The notes: a model not told the origin generated them from the letters alone. A stretch of DNA of 27,397 bases from Deferribacteraceae bacterium UBA1873 (GCA_002338145.1 DDHP01000009.1:1-27397), one strand, 5' to 3'; counted from the stretch's first letter, positions 1 through 8,685 are shown. Made by a program: numbers and translations.

Positions 1-1915
1 TTTTCCAGTTTTCATCCCCTTCAAAAATTACAGAATACTCTTTGGAAAATGATCCCGAATCGATATACTTACTGACATAATCCTGAACTTCTTTTCCGGA
101 CGGCCATAAATCCTTCAAATAAATATCCTCACCGTTAACATTTCTTCCAAGCGGTTCCTTATACATGTCAATATCAACACGTCCGGCCAAAGCAAAAGCA
201 AGCACAAGCATTGGTGAGGCAAGAAAATTCGAGCGAATCTTTTGATGAATTCTGGCTTCAAAATTCCTGTTACCTGATAAAACAGAAGCAACATTAAGTT
301 TTGAATTATCGATGGCTTTTTCAATCTCGGGTTTCAAAGGGCCGCTGTTGCCTATGCATGTTGTGCAGCCGAATGCCGTGACATGAAAACCAAGTCCCTC
401 CAGATACGGAAGTAAACCTGAACTCTTCAGGTAATCAACAACAACCTTTGATCCGGGCGCAAGTGACGTTTTCACATAAGCAGGTACCTTCAGGCCGGCT
501 TCAACCGCTTTCCTGGCGATAAGTCCGGCACCGAGCATTACATAAGGATTTGATGTATTTGTACAGGAAGTAAGTGCAGCTATAACAACACTTCCGTCTC
601 TTATGGTAACATTTTCGCCGTTAATTTTTATCGTTTCCTCTTTAATCCCGGCGGGCTCACAACTGTCATCAACCTCTGCATGCTCTTTCGCCTCTTCGTT
701 AAAAGCCGAAATATTTTTTTCATCCACTTTCTTTTCATAGTTGCAGCCAAGTATTTCGTAAAAACTGTTTTTCATGTCCGAAAGGGATATTCTGTCCTGA
801 GGTCTGGCAGGTCCTGCCAGCGACGGTTCTACACTGCTCAGATCAAAATCCAGCACTTCCGTATATTTTATATTTTGAGTGTAATCGTTGTAAAAACCGT
901 TCTCTTTCGCATATTTTTCAACGATTTCAGCTTCTTTGTTTCTGTTTGTAAGTTTCAGGTAATCAAGTGTAAGATGATCAATTGGAAAAAAACCTAAGGT
1001 TGCACCATATTCCGGTGTCATGTTGGATATCGTGGCACGGTCAAATACACTCAGATTTTTCAAACCGGCTCCGAAATATTCCACAAACTTGCCGACAACA
1101 TTAAACTTCCGCAGGATTTGTGTAATGCTTAAAACAATATCCGTTGATGTTACCCCTTCTGCAGGCTCACCTTTTAAATTGACACCGATAACCTCAGGGA
1201 TAGGCATATAATAAGGCTGTCCCAGCATAACAGCTTCAGCCTCTATACCACCTACGCCCCATGCCATAACACCGATTCCGTTTATCATCGGCGTATGAGA
1301 ATCTGTTCCCACAAGTGTATCGGGCAAAAGAACGTTATTGTCATTTCGGACAACTTTTCCCAGATATTCAAGATTTACCTGATGGCATATACCCGAATTA
1401 GGAGGGACAACACTGAAATTATCAAAACTGTTCTGAGCCCATTTAAGCATGGTATACCGTTCAATGTTTCTTTCGTACTCTCTTTTCACATTCTGATTCA
1501 GAGAGTTCAGTGAGCCGTAGTAATCCACCTGCACCGAATGATCTACAATAAGATCTACAGGGACAAGCGGATTGACCTTTTCAGGATCCCCACCTATTTC
1601 AGCCATGGCGTCTCTCATTGCCGCTAAATCAACCACAGCAGGTACACCCGTAAAGTCTTGCATCAAAACCCGAGCAGGATAATAAGGTATCTCAACGGGG
1701 CTGTCATATGTTCCTTTCCAGTTCAAAATATTTTCTAAGTCTTTATCATCAACAACTCCATTGTCCTTATTACGTAAGATATTTTCAATTAAAATCTTTA
1801 TGGAAAAAGGCAAAGCTTCTATATTATAGCCTGCCTCTTCCAGACCAATAATATCATAATATTTGTAAGTTTTTCCACCAATTTCAATATTTTTGAAATA
1901 TTTGCTTTTGTTCAT
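1..1915 (-). CDS. acnA: Aconitate hydratase, AcnA/IRP1 type (3' end outside window)
   Basis: Converts citrate to isocitrate via cis-aconitate in the TCA cycle, in the cytoplasm, using a [4Fe-4S] cluster. The frame is open from an ATG at 1915 to base 1, giving about 638 of the roughly 890-900 residues usual for AcnA, so the C-terminal swivel domain is missing only because the window ends. Visible signatures are LVGTDSHTP near residue 200, followed by GGIEAEAVMLGQP, and the cluster ligands C451 (TSCTNTSNP), C517 and C520 (FGCTTCIGNSGP). The ligand spacing of 66 and 3 residues is that of AcnA proteins. An AAGGAG ribosome site sits just upstream of the ATG, and a promoter lies at 1956-1984. It reads away from the PATAN-J gene on the same strand, 84 bp downstream of it. 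Function is secure. Confidence 0.96.
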   Translation of the reverse strand, partial: MNKSKYFKNIEIGGKTYKYYDIIGLEEAGYNIEALPFSIKILIENILRNKDNGVVDDKDLENILNWKGTYDSPVEIPYYPARVLMQDFTGVPAVVDLAAMRDAMAEIGGDPEKVNPLVPVDLIVDHSVQVDYYGSLNSLNQNVKREYERNIERYTMLKWAQNSFDNFSVVPPNSGICHQVNLEYLGKVVRNDNNVLLPDTLVGTDSHTPMINGIGVMAWGVGGIEAEAVMLGQPYYMPIPEVIGVNLKGEPAEGVTSTDIVLSITQILRKFNVVGKFVEYFGAGLKNLSVFDRATISNMTPEYGATLGFFPIDHLTLDYLKLTNRNKEAEIVEKYAKENGFYNDYTQNIKYTEVLDFDLSSVEPSLAGPARPQDRISLSDMKNSFYEILGCNYEKKVDEKNISAFNEEAKEHAEVDDSCEPAGIKEETIKINGENVTIRDGSVVIAALTSCTNTSNPYVMLGAGLIARKAVEAGLKVPAYVKTSLAPGSKVVVDYLKSSGLLPYLEGLGFHVTAFGCTTCIGNSGPLKPEIEKAIDNSKLNVASVLSGNRNFEARIHQKIRSNFLASPMLVLAFALAGRVDIDMYKEPLGRNVNGEDIYLKDLWPSGKEVQDYVSKYIDSGSFSKEYSVIFEGDENWK

Positions 1916-1955
1916 AAACGACTCCTTAACGTAAATTTGCTGTTTGTCACAGTGT

Positions 1956-1984
1956 ATAATAACAAATACTTTAACATTTTGCAA
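1956..1984 (-). promoter_or_regulatory. Sigma70-type promoter for acnA
   Basis: On the minus strand, TTGCAA (1979-1984) is followed by a 17-bp spacer and TATTAT (1956-1961). The start of transcription would fall near 1949, leaving a leader of about 34 nt that holds the AAGGAG site. It suggests aconitase can be transcribed independently of the gene upstream. Prediction from consensus only. Confidence 0.5.
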
Positions 1985-1999
1985 AGAAAAGCATTATTA

Positions 2000-4402
2000 T
2001 TACATGTGCTTGAGTCTGCTCTGGTAAGCTGTCAACCTTTTAAGATATTCGGGATATTTTAGCATTGCTTTATTTATTATTTTAAGAGCTTCTCGTTTTT
2101 CTTTAAGTTTAACACAAGCTTCAATATATGCGATATAGAGTTCAGGTTCGTCCAGCTTTTCCAAATCAAGATTTTTCAATATGTTATAGCCTTCTTTACT
2201 TTTACCACTCCTTATTTTCGCCAGTGCGTAATAGGCCATAACTTCCTCATCATCAGGATAATTTTCATAAGCTCTGTTAAAAGCATCTATAGCATCAGAA
2301 AGTCTTCCCATATTTATATATACTTTCCCGCTGGTAAGCAGCTGGTCAGCAAGAAAAATACGCTTGGCATCCACTTTCAGCCCTTCATTTTCGTCTTTTT
2401 CTTTGTTAGTTTCATAATCCAGCAAATAGTCATAAGCACTTTTTATAATCTCAAAAATATCCTGAGCTATTTTTTTGTGCTCCCCGGAAGAAAACAGATC
2501 AGGATGGTACTTTTTGGTTAACTTGATGTATTTCTGTTTGATTGTATCCAAATCGTAATTATCTTTAGTCACTCCAAAAATTTCAAAATAGTCTTTAGCT
2601 TTTATATCCTGCAGAAAACTTTCCAAATCATGTATATCAACATCTGTTGTTGCTATTTCCCTTAAGTATCCCAGTTTTTGAAACACATTTAATATATAAA
2701 TCTTAACCTTGTTTAATTCTCTCAGACTTGCACTGTGCAAAACATTATTGGTAAAATCATCCATAAGCTGTCGGACAATTTTCAAATCATCGCACTCCTG
2801 TATAACTTTTTGTTTATCTTTTATAATTTCATAATCACTTGACAAGTCGATATTATTTTCCAAAGTCAAATCATTGTTTATAATGGAAAATATAATTAAA
2901 TAAATAAGATTTAAGTTTACATTAAAAATATCAGAGAAACTTTTTTCATGATAAAAAATAACAGATATAGGTTTCTGCTTAATAACCTCATAAAACACCA
3001 TAGTCTGATAAATTTCCAATATTGGCTCCAAATCGGACATTGTAATACCATTATCATCCATAAGCCTTTGGATGAAACCGTCCACATCTTTACCAAATGC
3101 TTTTTCTTCTAAAGTATAAGAACTTTTATTAGCCAAATAGCTTTTAATATCATACTTGTCTGTCACTGAGTACAGAAATTTTAAGCGTCCACCTCTAAAG
3201 AAAAATTTCACAGTAAGTTCATCAGTAATAGCTTCCATCTCTCCGGAGAGTCCTCTTTTATATACATTCAGCAAAGAATTAACAATGCCCAGTTCCATTA
3301 ACTCAGTTTTGTTTTTGGCGGTTTCTTTTAAAAAAAGCAGGCCAAGTCTGTACAGTTTGTCCACTATAAGAAAAATTTCAATCTTATCTATATTAACAGC
3401 CTTTTCCAACATATTAATACAGGGATATTCTTCAAGACGGGACAAAAGAAATCCTTCTGTGGGGGATATATAAATATTTTCATCTAGCAATTTTGCTCTA
3501 TTGAGTGAAAAGCATGAATTTTCACCACCGTATCTTTTATTAAAATATCTGGAAATAAAAAGTTTCAGGTTACTGTAAAATTTTTTTATCTGTTCATTAG
3601 CAGTATCGTTTTCGATTATATTACTAATTATTTTATAGGATTCATATATTTTGTTTTTATTAAAAAGTTCCAGTGCAACTAAAAACTCAAGGATGGGATC
3701 TTCACTCTCAGAAATTTCTTTCTTTTCCACAACTTTTAACTGTTTTTTATTTATAGCATCGTAAATTTTTTCATAGGTTTCGAACCAATCCCCGCCGGCA
3801 AGTCTGACAATTTCACCCACAGTTTTTCCGGAATTTATATAATTCAGCAAATCGCCTTTATAACTGATATTCTCAATAACAGAGTTGTCATCAAAAAAAC
3901 TGATCATTCGGTTATACTCATCAAGCCTACGCATACCTTCCATCAACACGCTGTCTACATCAACAGATATCTTCACATTCGATGCAACCTGTTTGTCGAT
4001 AAAATTAAAGAAACCTGATTTCCAGCAAAGAATATGATAAACTATTTGATAAATCTGATTAATAACCATTTCTTCAAGATCTTTTTTGCCTATTATTGAC
4101 AAATCAACAAAAATCTGCCCCAAAGGCTTTTTTATTTTTTTTTGCATACCCAGTGCTTTTATCAACTGATTTTTTGTTATTTTTCTGTATGTTAGTAAAA
4201 GCTGTCCCAAAAGAAAACGGGGCTGATTGGCAGTGGCGTATACTATCTTGCCATTTTTAAAAACAATAGACGCTTCTTCATTTTCATTTTGTAAAAACAA
4301 TTCCCCTGTTTTGCCCGAAAGGGAAATCCACTGAAAAATATCAGCCAGCGGCATTGAATTCAAATCACCAACTAGCCCTTTTTTGTTTGCATTATCAAAC
4401 AT
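2000..4402 (-). CDS. PATAN (DUF4388) - DnaJ domain - TPR protein, 800 aa
   Basis: Soluble multidomain protein with no signal peptide or membrane segment. Residues about 9-55 form a PATAN/DUF4388 unit (GDLNSMPLADIFQWISLSGK...). Residues 62-116 hold two tandem LGxxL...Q motifs resembling GspE-N/MshEN repeats. A long unassigned middle (150-595) is rich in charged and aromatic residues. Residues about 602-665 are a J domain (DYFEIFGV..., YHPD with HPD at 633-635), and 690-790 are TPR-like helices. HPD is the residue triplet by which J proteins stimulate Hsp70 ATPase, so recruitment of DnaK to a PATAN-dependent site is a reasonable inference. The gene starts 12 bp after the inositol-monophosphatase stop codon. 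No good ribosome site is visible, so translation may be coupled. The target is unknown. PATAN proteins are linked to signalling, gliding and chemosensory systems, but nothing here fixes the pathway. Confidence 0.85.
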   Translation of the reverse strand: MFDNANKKGLVGDLNSMPLADIFQWISLSGKTGELFLQNENEEASIVFKNGKIVYATANQPRFLLGQLLLTYRKITKNQLIKALGMQKKIKKPLGQIFVDLSIIGKKDLEEMVINQIYQIVYHILCWKSGFFNFIDKQVASNVKISVDVDSVLMEGMRRLDEYNRMISFFDDNSVIENISYKGDLLNYINSGKTVGEIVRLAGGDWFETYEKIYDAINKKQLKVVEKKEISESEDPILEFLVALELFNKNKIYESYKIISNIIENDTANEQIKKFYSNLKLFISRYFNKRYGGENSCFSLNRAKLLDENIYISPTEGFLLSRLEEYPCINMLEKAVNIDKIEIFLIVDKLYRLGLLFLKETAKNKTELMELGIVNSLLNVYKRGLSGEMEAITDELTVKFFFRGGRLKFLYSVTDKYDIKSYLANKSSYTLEEKAFGKDVDGFIQRLMDDNGITMSDLEPILEIYQTMVFYEVIKQKPISVIFYHEKSFSDIFNVNLNLIYLIIFSIINNDLTLENNIDLSSDYEIIKDKQKVIQECDDLKIVRQLMDDFTNNVLHSASLRELNKVKIYILNVFQKLGYLREIATTDVDIHDLESFLQDIKAKDYFEIFGVTKDNYDLDTIKQKYIKLTKKYHPDLFSSGEHKKIAQDIFEIIKSAYDYLLDYETNKEKDENEGLKVDAKRIFLADQLLTSGKVYINMGRLSDAIDAFNRAYENYPDDEEVMAYYALAKIRSGKSKEGYNILKNLDLEKLDEPELYIAYIEACVKLKEKREALKIINKAMLKYPEYLKRLTAYQSRLKHM

Positions 4403-4414
4403 ACAACATCATTG

Positions 4415-5185
4415 TTATAACTTAACGACCTTTAAAATTTGTTCATGTATTATTGCATTACTTGCCACAATCCAATCTTTTTCAAAATTAAAGTTTTCTC
4501 CTTCTATTCCGCTGACCCGTCCTCCTGCTTCTTTCAGTATAATTATTCCGGCTGCAACATCCCAGGGTTTAAGCCCGGATTCATAATAGCCGTCAAAAAC
4601 ACCTCTTGCAGTATAACACAAATCCAGTGCTGCTGAACCGGCTCTTCGTATGCCTCTAGAGTTTTCAACTATATTTTTAAATCTTTCAAAAAGCATCAGA
4701 TTATTATTTTTCTCCACTACTGAATATGGAAATCCTGTACCAATCAAAGAATTAATAAGCTTTTCAGATTTTGAAACACGAATCCCTTTTCCGTTGCAAA
4801 ACGCTCCGTTTCCCTTCGATGCTGTAAAAAGTTCGTCCATAACAGGATTATACACTACACCATGCTTTCCTGTATTATTTTCGTAATATCCCAGTGAAAC
4901 GGCAACAAATGGAAACCCATGGACAAAATTGGTTGTCCCGTCTATAGGATCCAGATAAAATACAGGATTTTCAGTTTTTAATGGAGTAAACAAGGATTCT
5001 TCGGCAATAATTTTGACATCAGGAAATTCCCTGCTCAGCTCTTGAATAACATATTTCTCAACCTTTACATCCACATCTGTAACTAAATCAATACTGCTTT
5101 TTTTGTCAACTTTGTTTTGAATGTAAAAGTTTTCCTGAATAATCCCACCGGCTCGCCTGCAAATATCTATCATTTTTTTTAACAT
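4415..5185 (-). CDS. Inositol monophosphatase family protein (SuhB-like)
   Basis: Mg2+-dependent sugar-phosphate phosphatase of the FIG superfamily, 256 aa, the usual length. Metal and substrate motifs are complete: AEES at 61-64, DPIDGTTNF at 79-87 (ligands D79, D82, with the carbonyl of I81), and KPWDVAAG at 206-213 (D209). Candidate substrates are inositol-1-phosphate, or fructose-1,6-bisphosphate or NADP for family relatives; the sequence does not settle which. SuhB homologues also act in rRNA antitermination. The ATG at 5185 has a GAGGG ribosome site. It is first in a two-gene unit with the PATAN-J-TPR gene, 12 bp downstream. Confidence 0.93.
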   Translation of the reverse strand: MLKKMIDICRRAGGIIQENFYIQNKVDKKSSIDLVTDVDVKVEKYVIQELSREFPDVKIIAEESLFTPLKTENPVFYLDPIDGTTNFVHGFPFVAVSLGYYENNTGKHGVVYNPVMDELFTASKGNGAFCNGKGIRVSKSEKLINSLIGTGFPYSVVEKNNNLMLFERFKNIVENSRGIRRAGSAALDLCYTARGVFDGYYESGLKPWDVAAGIIILKEAGGRVSGIEGENFNFEKDWIVASNAIIHEQILKVVKL

Positions 5186-5219
5186 ATTTTCCCTCTTTTA
5201 TACATTATCTCTCCAAAAA

Positions 5220-5249
5220 ATTATGATTCATGAATGAAATCACACTCAA
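5220..5249 (-). promoter_or_regulatory. Candidate promoter for the inositol-monophosphatase/PATAN-J unit
   Basis: Minus strand TTGAGT (5244-5249), 18-bp spacer, CATAAT (5220-5225). It would give a leader of about 27 nt before the ATG at 5185. Both boxes deviate from consensus and the region is very AT-rich. The remainder of 5186-5402 shows no gene and no convincing terminator. Confidence 0.35.
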
Positions 5250-5402
5250 CGAAACAATAATTGCATAATTTTTGCTTTTATTCAATTTCAATATCAGAAA
5301 TCGCATCAAAATTTATCTGTATACTGTTTATGTAATAGAGCAATACAGGACTCAGGCTAAAAAAAATTATTGATTTACAGCAGATAAGCACACTAATTAT
5401 TG

Positions 5403-6467
5403 TTAACTGGTATAAAAAACAGATAATTCATCAAGCCTGGAAAGACATCTGAGAAATTTTTTACCAAAACAGGATTCCAGCATTTCTGCATCGAAAAGAT
5501 CATTAAGATGATATTTTGATCTGATAAAAATTTTTGTGTTATAATAGTAACAGTTATCAATAAGATGTGCAAATCTAAGGGCCTCATCCAATTCTTCAAA
5601 CGGACTCAAACCATCGATAAACAAAGCTTCCGTATTTTCAGGAACAATAAAATATTTAAAAGGGTGGTTATCTTTTAATATTGAAATAAGCTCATTATAT
5701 CCAATCAGACCTTTTGTATCCACCTCATTATCCACTTTGGCAAACTGATCCAGGAAGTAATTCCTATCAACTACTCTTTTCCATAATTGTGATCCCGACT
5801 TTTTCCTGTAATCTTCACCTTCCACTAAAAAGGTTTCAAAAGCATTGGAAATAGTACCCATTTCACGAGCGAAATCCTCCACCTGAAAGCGCTGTTTACC
5901 CAAATCGGAAGGCAAAGTGTTAGAAGTTGTTATCAAAAGGGTATCATTTTTTATTTCGTTAAAAAATTTAGCCATCATCCTGGTGGTGGCAGGGTCATCA
6001 AGCTCAAACTCATCCAGTAATATTAATCTAAAATTCGAAAAATATTTTATTGACTCATCAATCCCCAGGAAATTAAAAAAGTAAGTCAGCTCACCAAAAC
6101 TGAGAAAAGCTTTCTTCTCAATATCAGCGACATTATAACAGGCGCTTAACAAATGTGTTTTTCCAACACCATAACCACCATCTATATAAATATGTTTGCT
6201 GAGACTATCAAAGTCAAAACTACTTTTTTCATATTTTCTAAAAAGTCCTAAAAATCCTTTATTATTAATATTATATTTCCGTTTAGAATCTTTGACGGAC
6301 AAAACCTTTTGGGACAATCTGTTTTTAATATCAAACTGAGAAGGATATCTGGCATCAGGAATATAGTTTTCAAAAGTGCAGCGGGTAAATTTAGGATGAG
6401 GTTTCATATTTTCCATACATTTCTCTATGGAAACATCAAAATTCAATTTTTTAATATCAACAATCAT
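5403..6467 (-). CDS. zapE: Cell division protein ZapE / AFG1-family ATPase
   Basis: AAA-type P-loop ATPase of the ZapE/AFG1 family. In E. coli ZapE associates with the Z-ring and destabilises FtsZ polymers. With the ATG at 6467 the protein has 354 residues. It shows the family N-terminus (PHPKF..CTFENYIPDARYPSQ, 23-44), Walker A GGYGVGKTH (97-105), Walker B LILLDEF (148-154), a sensor-type LLITTSN (177-183), and a C-terminal CLSRLDEL with R344. An upstream in-frame TTG (6527) would add 20 residues (MLALWFLFVYKSS...) lacking family similarity. The ATG has a GAGAG ribosome site 7 nt upstream, so I prefer it. That site lies in the 3' arm of a small hairpin (6475-6492). The gene appears monocistronic. 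Confidence 0.88.
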   Translation of the reverse strand: MIVDIKKLNFDVSIEKCMENMKPHPKFTRCTFENYIPDARYPSQFDIKNRLSQKVLSVKDSKRKYNINNKGFLGLFRKYEKSSFDFDSLSKHIYIDGGYGVGKTHLLSACYNVADIEKKAFLSFGELTYFFNFLGIDESIKYFSNFRLILLDEFELDDPATTRMMAKFFNEIKNDTLLITTSNTLPSDLGKQRFQVEDFAREMGTISNAFETFLVEGEDYRKKSGSQLWKRVVDRNYFLDQFAKVDNEVDTKGLIGYNELISILKDNHPFKYFIVPENTEALFIDGLSPFEELDEALRFAHLIDNCYYYNTKIFIRSKYHLNDLFDAEMLESCFGKKFLRCLSRLDELSVFYTS

Positions 6468-6474
6468 AAACAAT

Positions 6475-6492
6475 CTCTCATCTTTTTGAGAG
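6475..6492 (-). promoter_or_regulatory. Hairpin covering the zapE ribosome-binding site
   Basis: CTCTCA (6475-6480) and TGAGAG (6487-6492) are exact inverted repeats around a 6-nt loop. In the zapE mRNA the 3' arm contains the GAGAG that would act as the ribosome site, 7 nt before the AUG. A 6-bp stem this close to the start could dampen translation. A regulatory role is inference. Confidence 0.35.
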
Positions 6493-6622
6493 CTTTTGTA
6501 AACAAAAAGAAACCATAATGCAAGCAATAATTATCTGGCGACATCCAGAAATTTATATAAAAATATTTTTTAACAAAACTTAGCCTCTATCATAATAAAA
6601 ATGCTATTATCGTAAAAATAGA

Positions 6623-6651
6623 GTGACACTATATAATTTGTCCAGTGTCAC
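6623..6651 (-). terminator. Possible terminator after the isochorismatase-family gene
   Basis: GTGACACT (6623-6630) and AGTGTCAC (6644-6651) are perfect 8-bp inverted repeats with a 13-nt loop, about 36 nt past the stop at 6687. On the minus strand the stem is followed by CTATTTTT, an imperfect U-tract. This suits the end of the argS operon. The long loop and broken U-tract keep confidence modest, and an operator is the alternative. The rest of 6468-6686 contains nothing else that I can name. Confidence 0.35.
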
Positions 6652-6686
6652 CCTGAAAGTTACCCAAAAAATTGTTCTACAATAAG

Positions 6687-7271
6687 TTATTTTACTAACT
6701 TTGAAATATATTTAAAATTCTCCGTGCCTGCTTTGCCCAACAGCTGAAATAATGCAATTTCCGTAACAGTGATGATACCGCCGGCATCTTTCATAAATTC
6801 CAAACCAAATTTCCAGTTAAACTTATCTCTTGAACAAACAGCATCCGCAGCAACATGAACGGCAAAACCCGCAGTAACCAAATCCACAACAGTCTGAAGT
6901 ACGCAAATATGTGTCTCCATCCCCACAATAATGACAGACTCAAAGTCCCTCTCTAAAAAATCATCACTGAAAGATTCTTCACCACAACAGGAAAACGAGG
7001 TTTTCTCATAAAATGTCGCTTCCTTAAGTTCAGCTTTAATATCCGGATCCGTTTCACCCAGCCCTTTGGTATATTGCTGTGTATAAAATACCGGAACATT
7101 CAGTTTATTTGCGCCTTTAACAAGATTGATAATATTTTTCTTTACTTTCCCATAAACCTTTTCGTCCATTACAGGGAAAAGTTTTTCCTGTACATCGATA
7201 ACAAGTAATGCTGTTTTCTTTCTGTCCAGACTAAAAAAATTTTCATCGATTGCCTGTAACTCATAATTCAT
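6687..7271 (-). CDS. Isochorismatase-family cysteine hydrolase
   Basis: Cytoplasmic hydrolase of the isochorismatase/nicotinamidase fold, 194 aa. The catalytic triad is visible: D26 in LLVIDVQEKLF, K90 in FYEKTSFS, and C123 in VGMETHICVLQTV with the cis-peptide region before it. Members hydrolyse amides or vinyl ethers (nicotinamide, isochorismate, N-carbamoyl compounds). The small YcaC-like size fits an amidohydrolase of unknown substrate. The ATG is preceded by AAGGGGG. It starts 20 bp after the protoporphyrinogen oxidase stop and is probably the last gene of the argS operon. No biosynthetic neighbours point to a substrate. Confidence 0.88.
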   Translation of the reverse strand: MNYELQAIDENFFSLDRKKTALLVIDVQEKLFPVMDEKVYGKVKKNIINLVKGANKLNVPVFYTQQYTKGLGETDPDIKAELKEATFYEKTSFSCCGEESFSDDFLERDFESVIIVGMETHICVLQTVVDLVTAGFAVHVAADAVCSRDKFNWKFGLEFMKDAGGIITVTEIALFQLLGKAGTENFKYISKLVK

Positions 7272-7291
7272 AAAGCATCCCCCTTTTGTTA

Positions 7292-8671
7292 TTATTTCTG
7301 AGCTTTTATGTTTTTGACAAGCTTTTCTGCAATTTCAAAACTGGTTCTTGTACAATCATTTATACCTATGCCATAGAGTATATTTCCACCTATATAAAGA
7401 TTGCCAACACTTGCAGAAGCTTTTTCAATGCTGTTTACTATCTTACTATGCCCCTGATAATACTGGGGTATGGCTTTATTCCATTTAAAATACTGAACCA
7501 CCTCGGGATGTCCTTTTATACCCAGAGTATCGTTAATTCCTTCCAAAGCCATCAGTACAAGCTCCTCTTCAGGTTTATCAATAATCCAAGGATTCCTGTC
7601 GCCGCCCATAATTACTCTCACAAGCTTTTTACCGTCAGGTGCCCGCTCGGGAAATATGCTTGAAGTAAAGAGTGCTCCGAGGATTTTCCTGTTTTCCTTA
7701 GGTGGTATCAGATATCCGAAACCGTCCAGATCATGTTTCACATCTTCTTCATCAAAGCCAAAACCTACGACAAAGGCAGGTGCATAATGTATTTCATTCA
7801 ATGAATCAGAAAGTTCACTGTCCATATCTTTAAGAAATTCAGAAGCAACATGCGAAGGACAGGTAACAACCAGATGATCGAAATCAAATTCATTTGCATT
7901 TGCCGTTTTAACATGAAATTTATCGTGAATCTTTTCCACCCTGTTGACATCATCGCCAAAACGATACTCAACATTTTTCGTTTTGCTTGAGAGGTCATTA
8001 AGCGCATTTATTAATCCGCCTTTATATGAGGTCAGAACACCACCCGGACCTGCGGGACCGCTTTTTTTATTTTTCTTTTTGAACATTCCTTTGAAAAGGC
8101 CTCCGTACGTCTCCTCAAGATCAGCAATAACCGGAAAACAGGATTTTAAACTCAACTTATGAGGATCACCTGCATATACACCCGATACCATGGGACTTAT
8201 CAGATATTCACATGCTTCCTTGCCAAGTCTTCTGATGGCAAATTCTGCAACTGTTTCATCTTTATCATCCTTCTTCTTTGGAATAAATAACTCGGCAGCA
8301 ACCCTCAGCTTACCCTGAAAAGATAAAATATCAGATTTCAAGAATTCTCCTGGTTTTTCGGGAAGTTTTACAAGCTTAGAATCCCTCATAATAAAACGTT
8401 TCCTGGCAGCATCATTACTTGGAAGAAGATTATCATTTAAGCCTGCATCATCAAAAAGTTGTAACGTATGCGGCTTACTGTTTAAAAACCCATTAGGACC
8501 GGATTCTATTGTAAACCCTTCCTTTTTCACAGTATCTATTGAGCCGCCTAAACGATTATCCTTTTCCAGGAGTGTTATTTCACCATCGATTCCCTCCTCA
8601 GCAAGCATCTTGTCGATCCAGAATGCCGCTGCCACACCAGAAATACCTCCGCCGATAATTCCAATTTTCAT
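7292..8671 (-). CDS. hemY: Protoporphyrinogen/coproporphyrinogen oxidase, FAD-dependent (HemY/CgoX type)
   Basis: Six-electron oxidation of a porphyrinogen in late haem synthesis, using FAD and O2. The 459-aa length is standard. N-terminal dinucleotide-binding motif GIIGGGISGVAAA (4-16), then LLEKDNRLGGS and the family stretch IESGPNGFL. The C-terminal FAD-contacting segment is NLYIGGNILYGIGINDC. Whether the substrate is protoporphyrinogen (HemY) or coproporphyrinogen (CgoX, which feeds the coproporphyrin route) cannot be read from sequence alone. The ATG at 8671 has an AGAGGTG ribosome site. The gene follows the GH153-like gene after 14 bp and precedes the isochorismatase gene by 20 bp. No other haem gene is in the window. 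An O2-using enzyme is slightly surprising beside ferredoxin-dependent metabolism. Confidence 0.9.
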   Translation of the reverse strand: MKIGIIGGGISGVAAAFWIDKMLAEEGIDGEITLLEKDNRLGGSIDTVKKEGFTIESGPNGFLNSKPHTLQLFDDAGLNDNLLPSNDAARKRFIMRDSKLVKLPEKPGEFLKSDILSFQGKLRVAAELFIPKKKDDKDETVAEFAIRRLGKEACEYLISPMVSGVYAGDPHKLSLKSCFPVIADLEETYGGLFKGMFKKKNKKSGPAGPGGVLTSYKGGLINALNDLSSKTKNVEYRFGDDVNRVEKIHDKFHVKTANANEFDFDHLVVTCPSHVASEFLKDMDSELSDSLNEIHYAPAFVVGFGFDEEDVKHDLDGFGYLIPPKENRKILGALFTSSIFPERAPDGKKLVRVIMGGDRNPWIIDKPEEELVLMALEGINDTLGIKGHPEVVQYFKWNKAIPQYYQGHSKIVNSIEKASASVGNLYIGGNILYGIGINDCTRTSFEIAEKLVKNIKAQK

Positions 8672-8685
8672 TTTTCACCTCTCTT

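Noticed and set aside
680..1513. Plus-strand open frames at 680-997, 1020-1211 and 1295-1513
   Set aside because: They lie opposite the acnA coding sequence, which has all its active-site motifs on the minus strand.
6468..6527. In-frame TTG at 6527 extending zapE by 20 residues
   Set aside because: The extension (MLALWFLFVYKSS...) has no family similarity, and the ATG at 6467 has its own ribosome site at correct distance.
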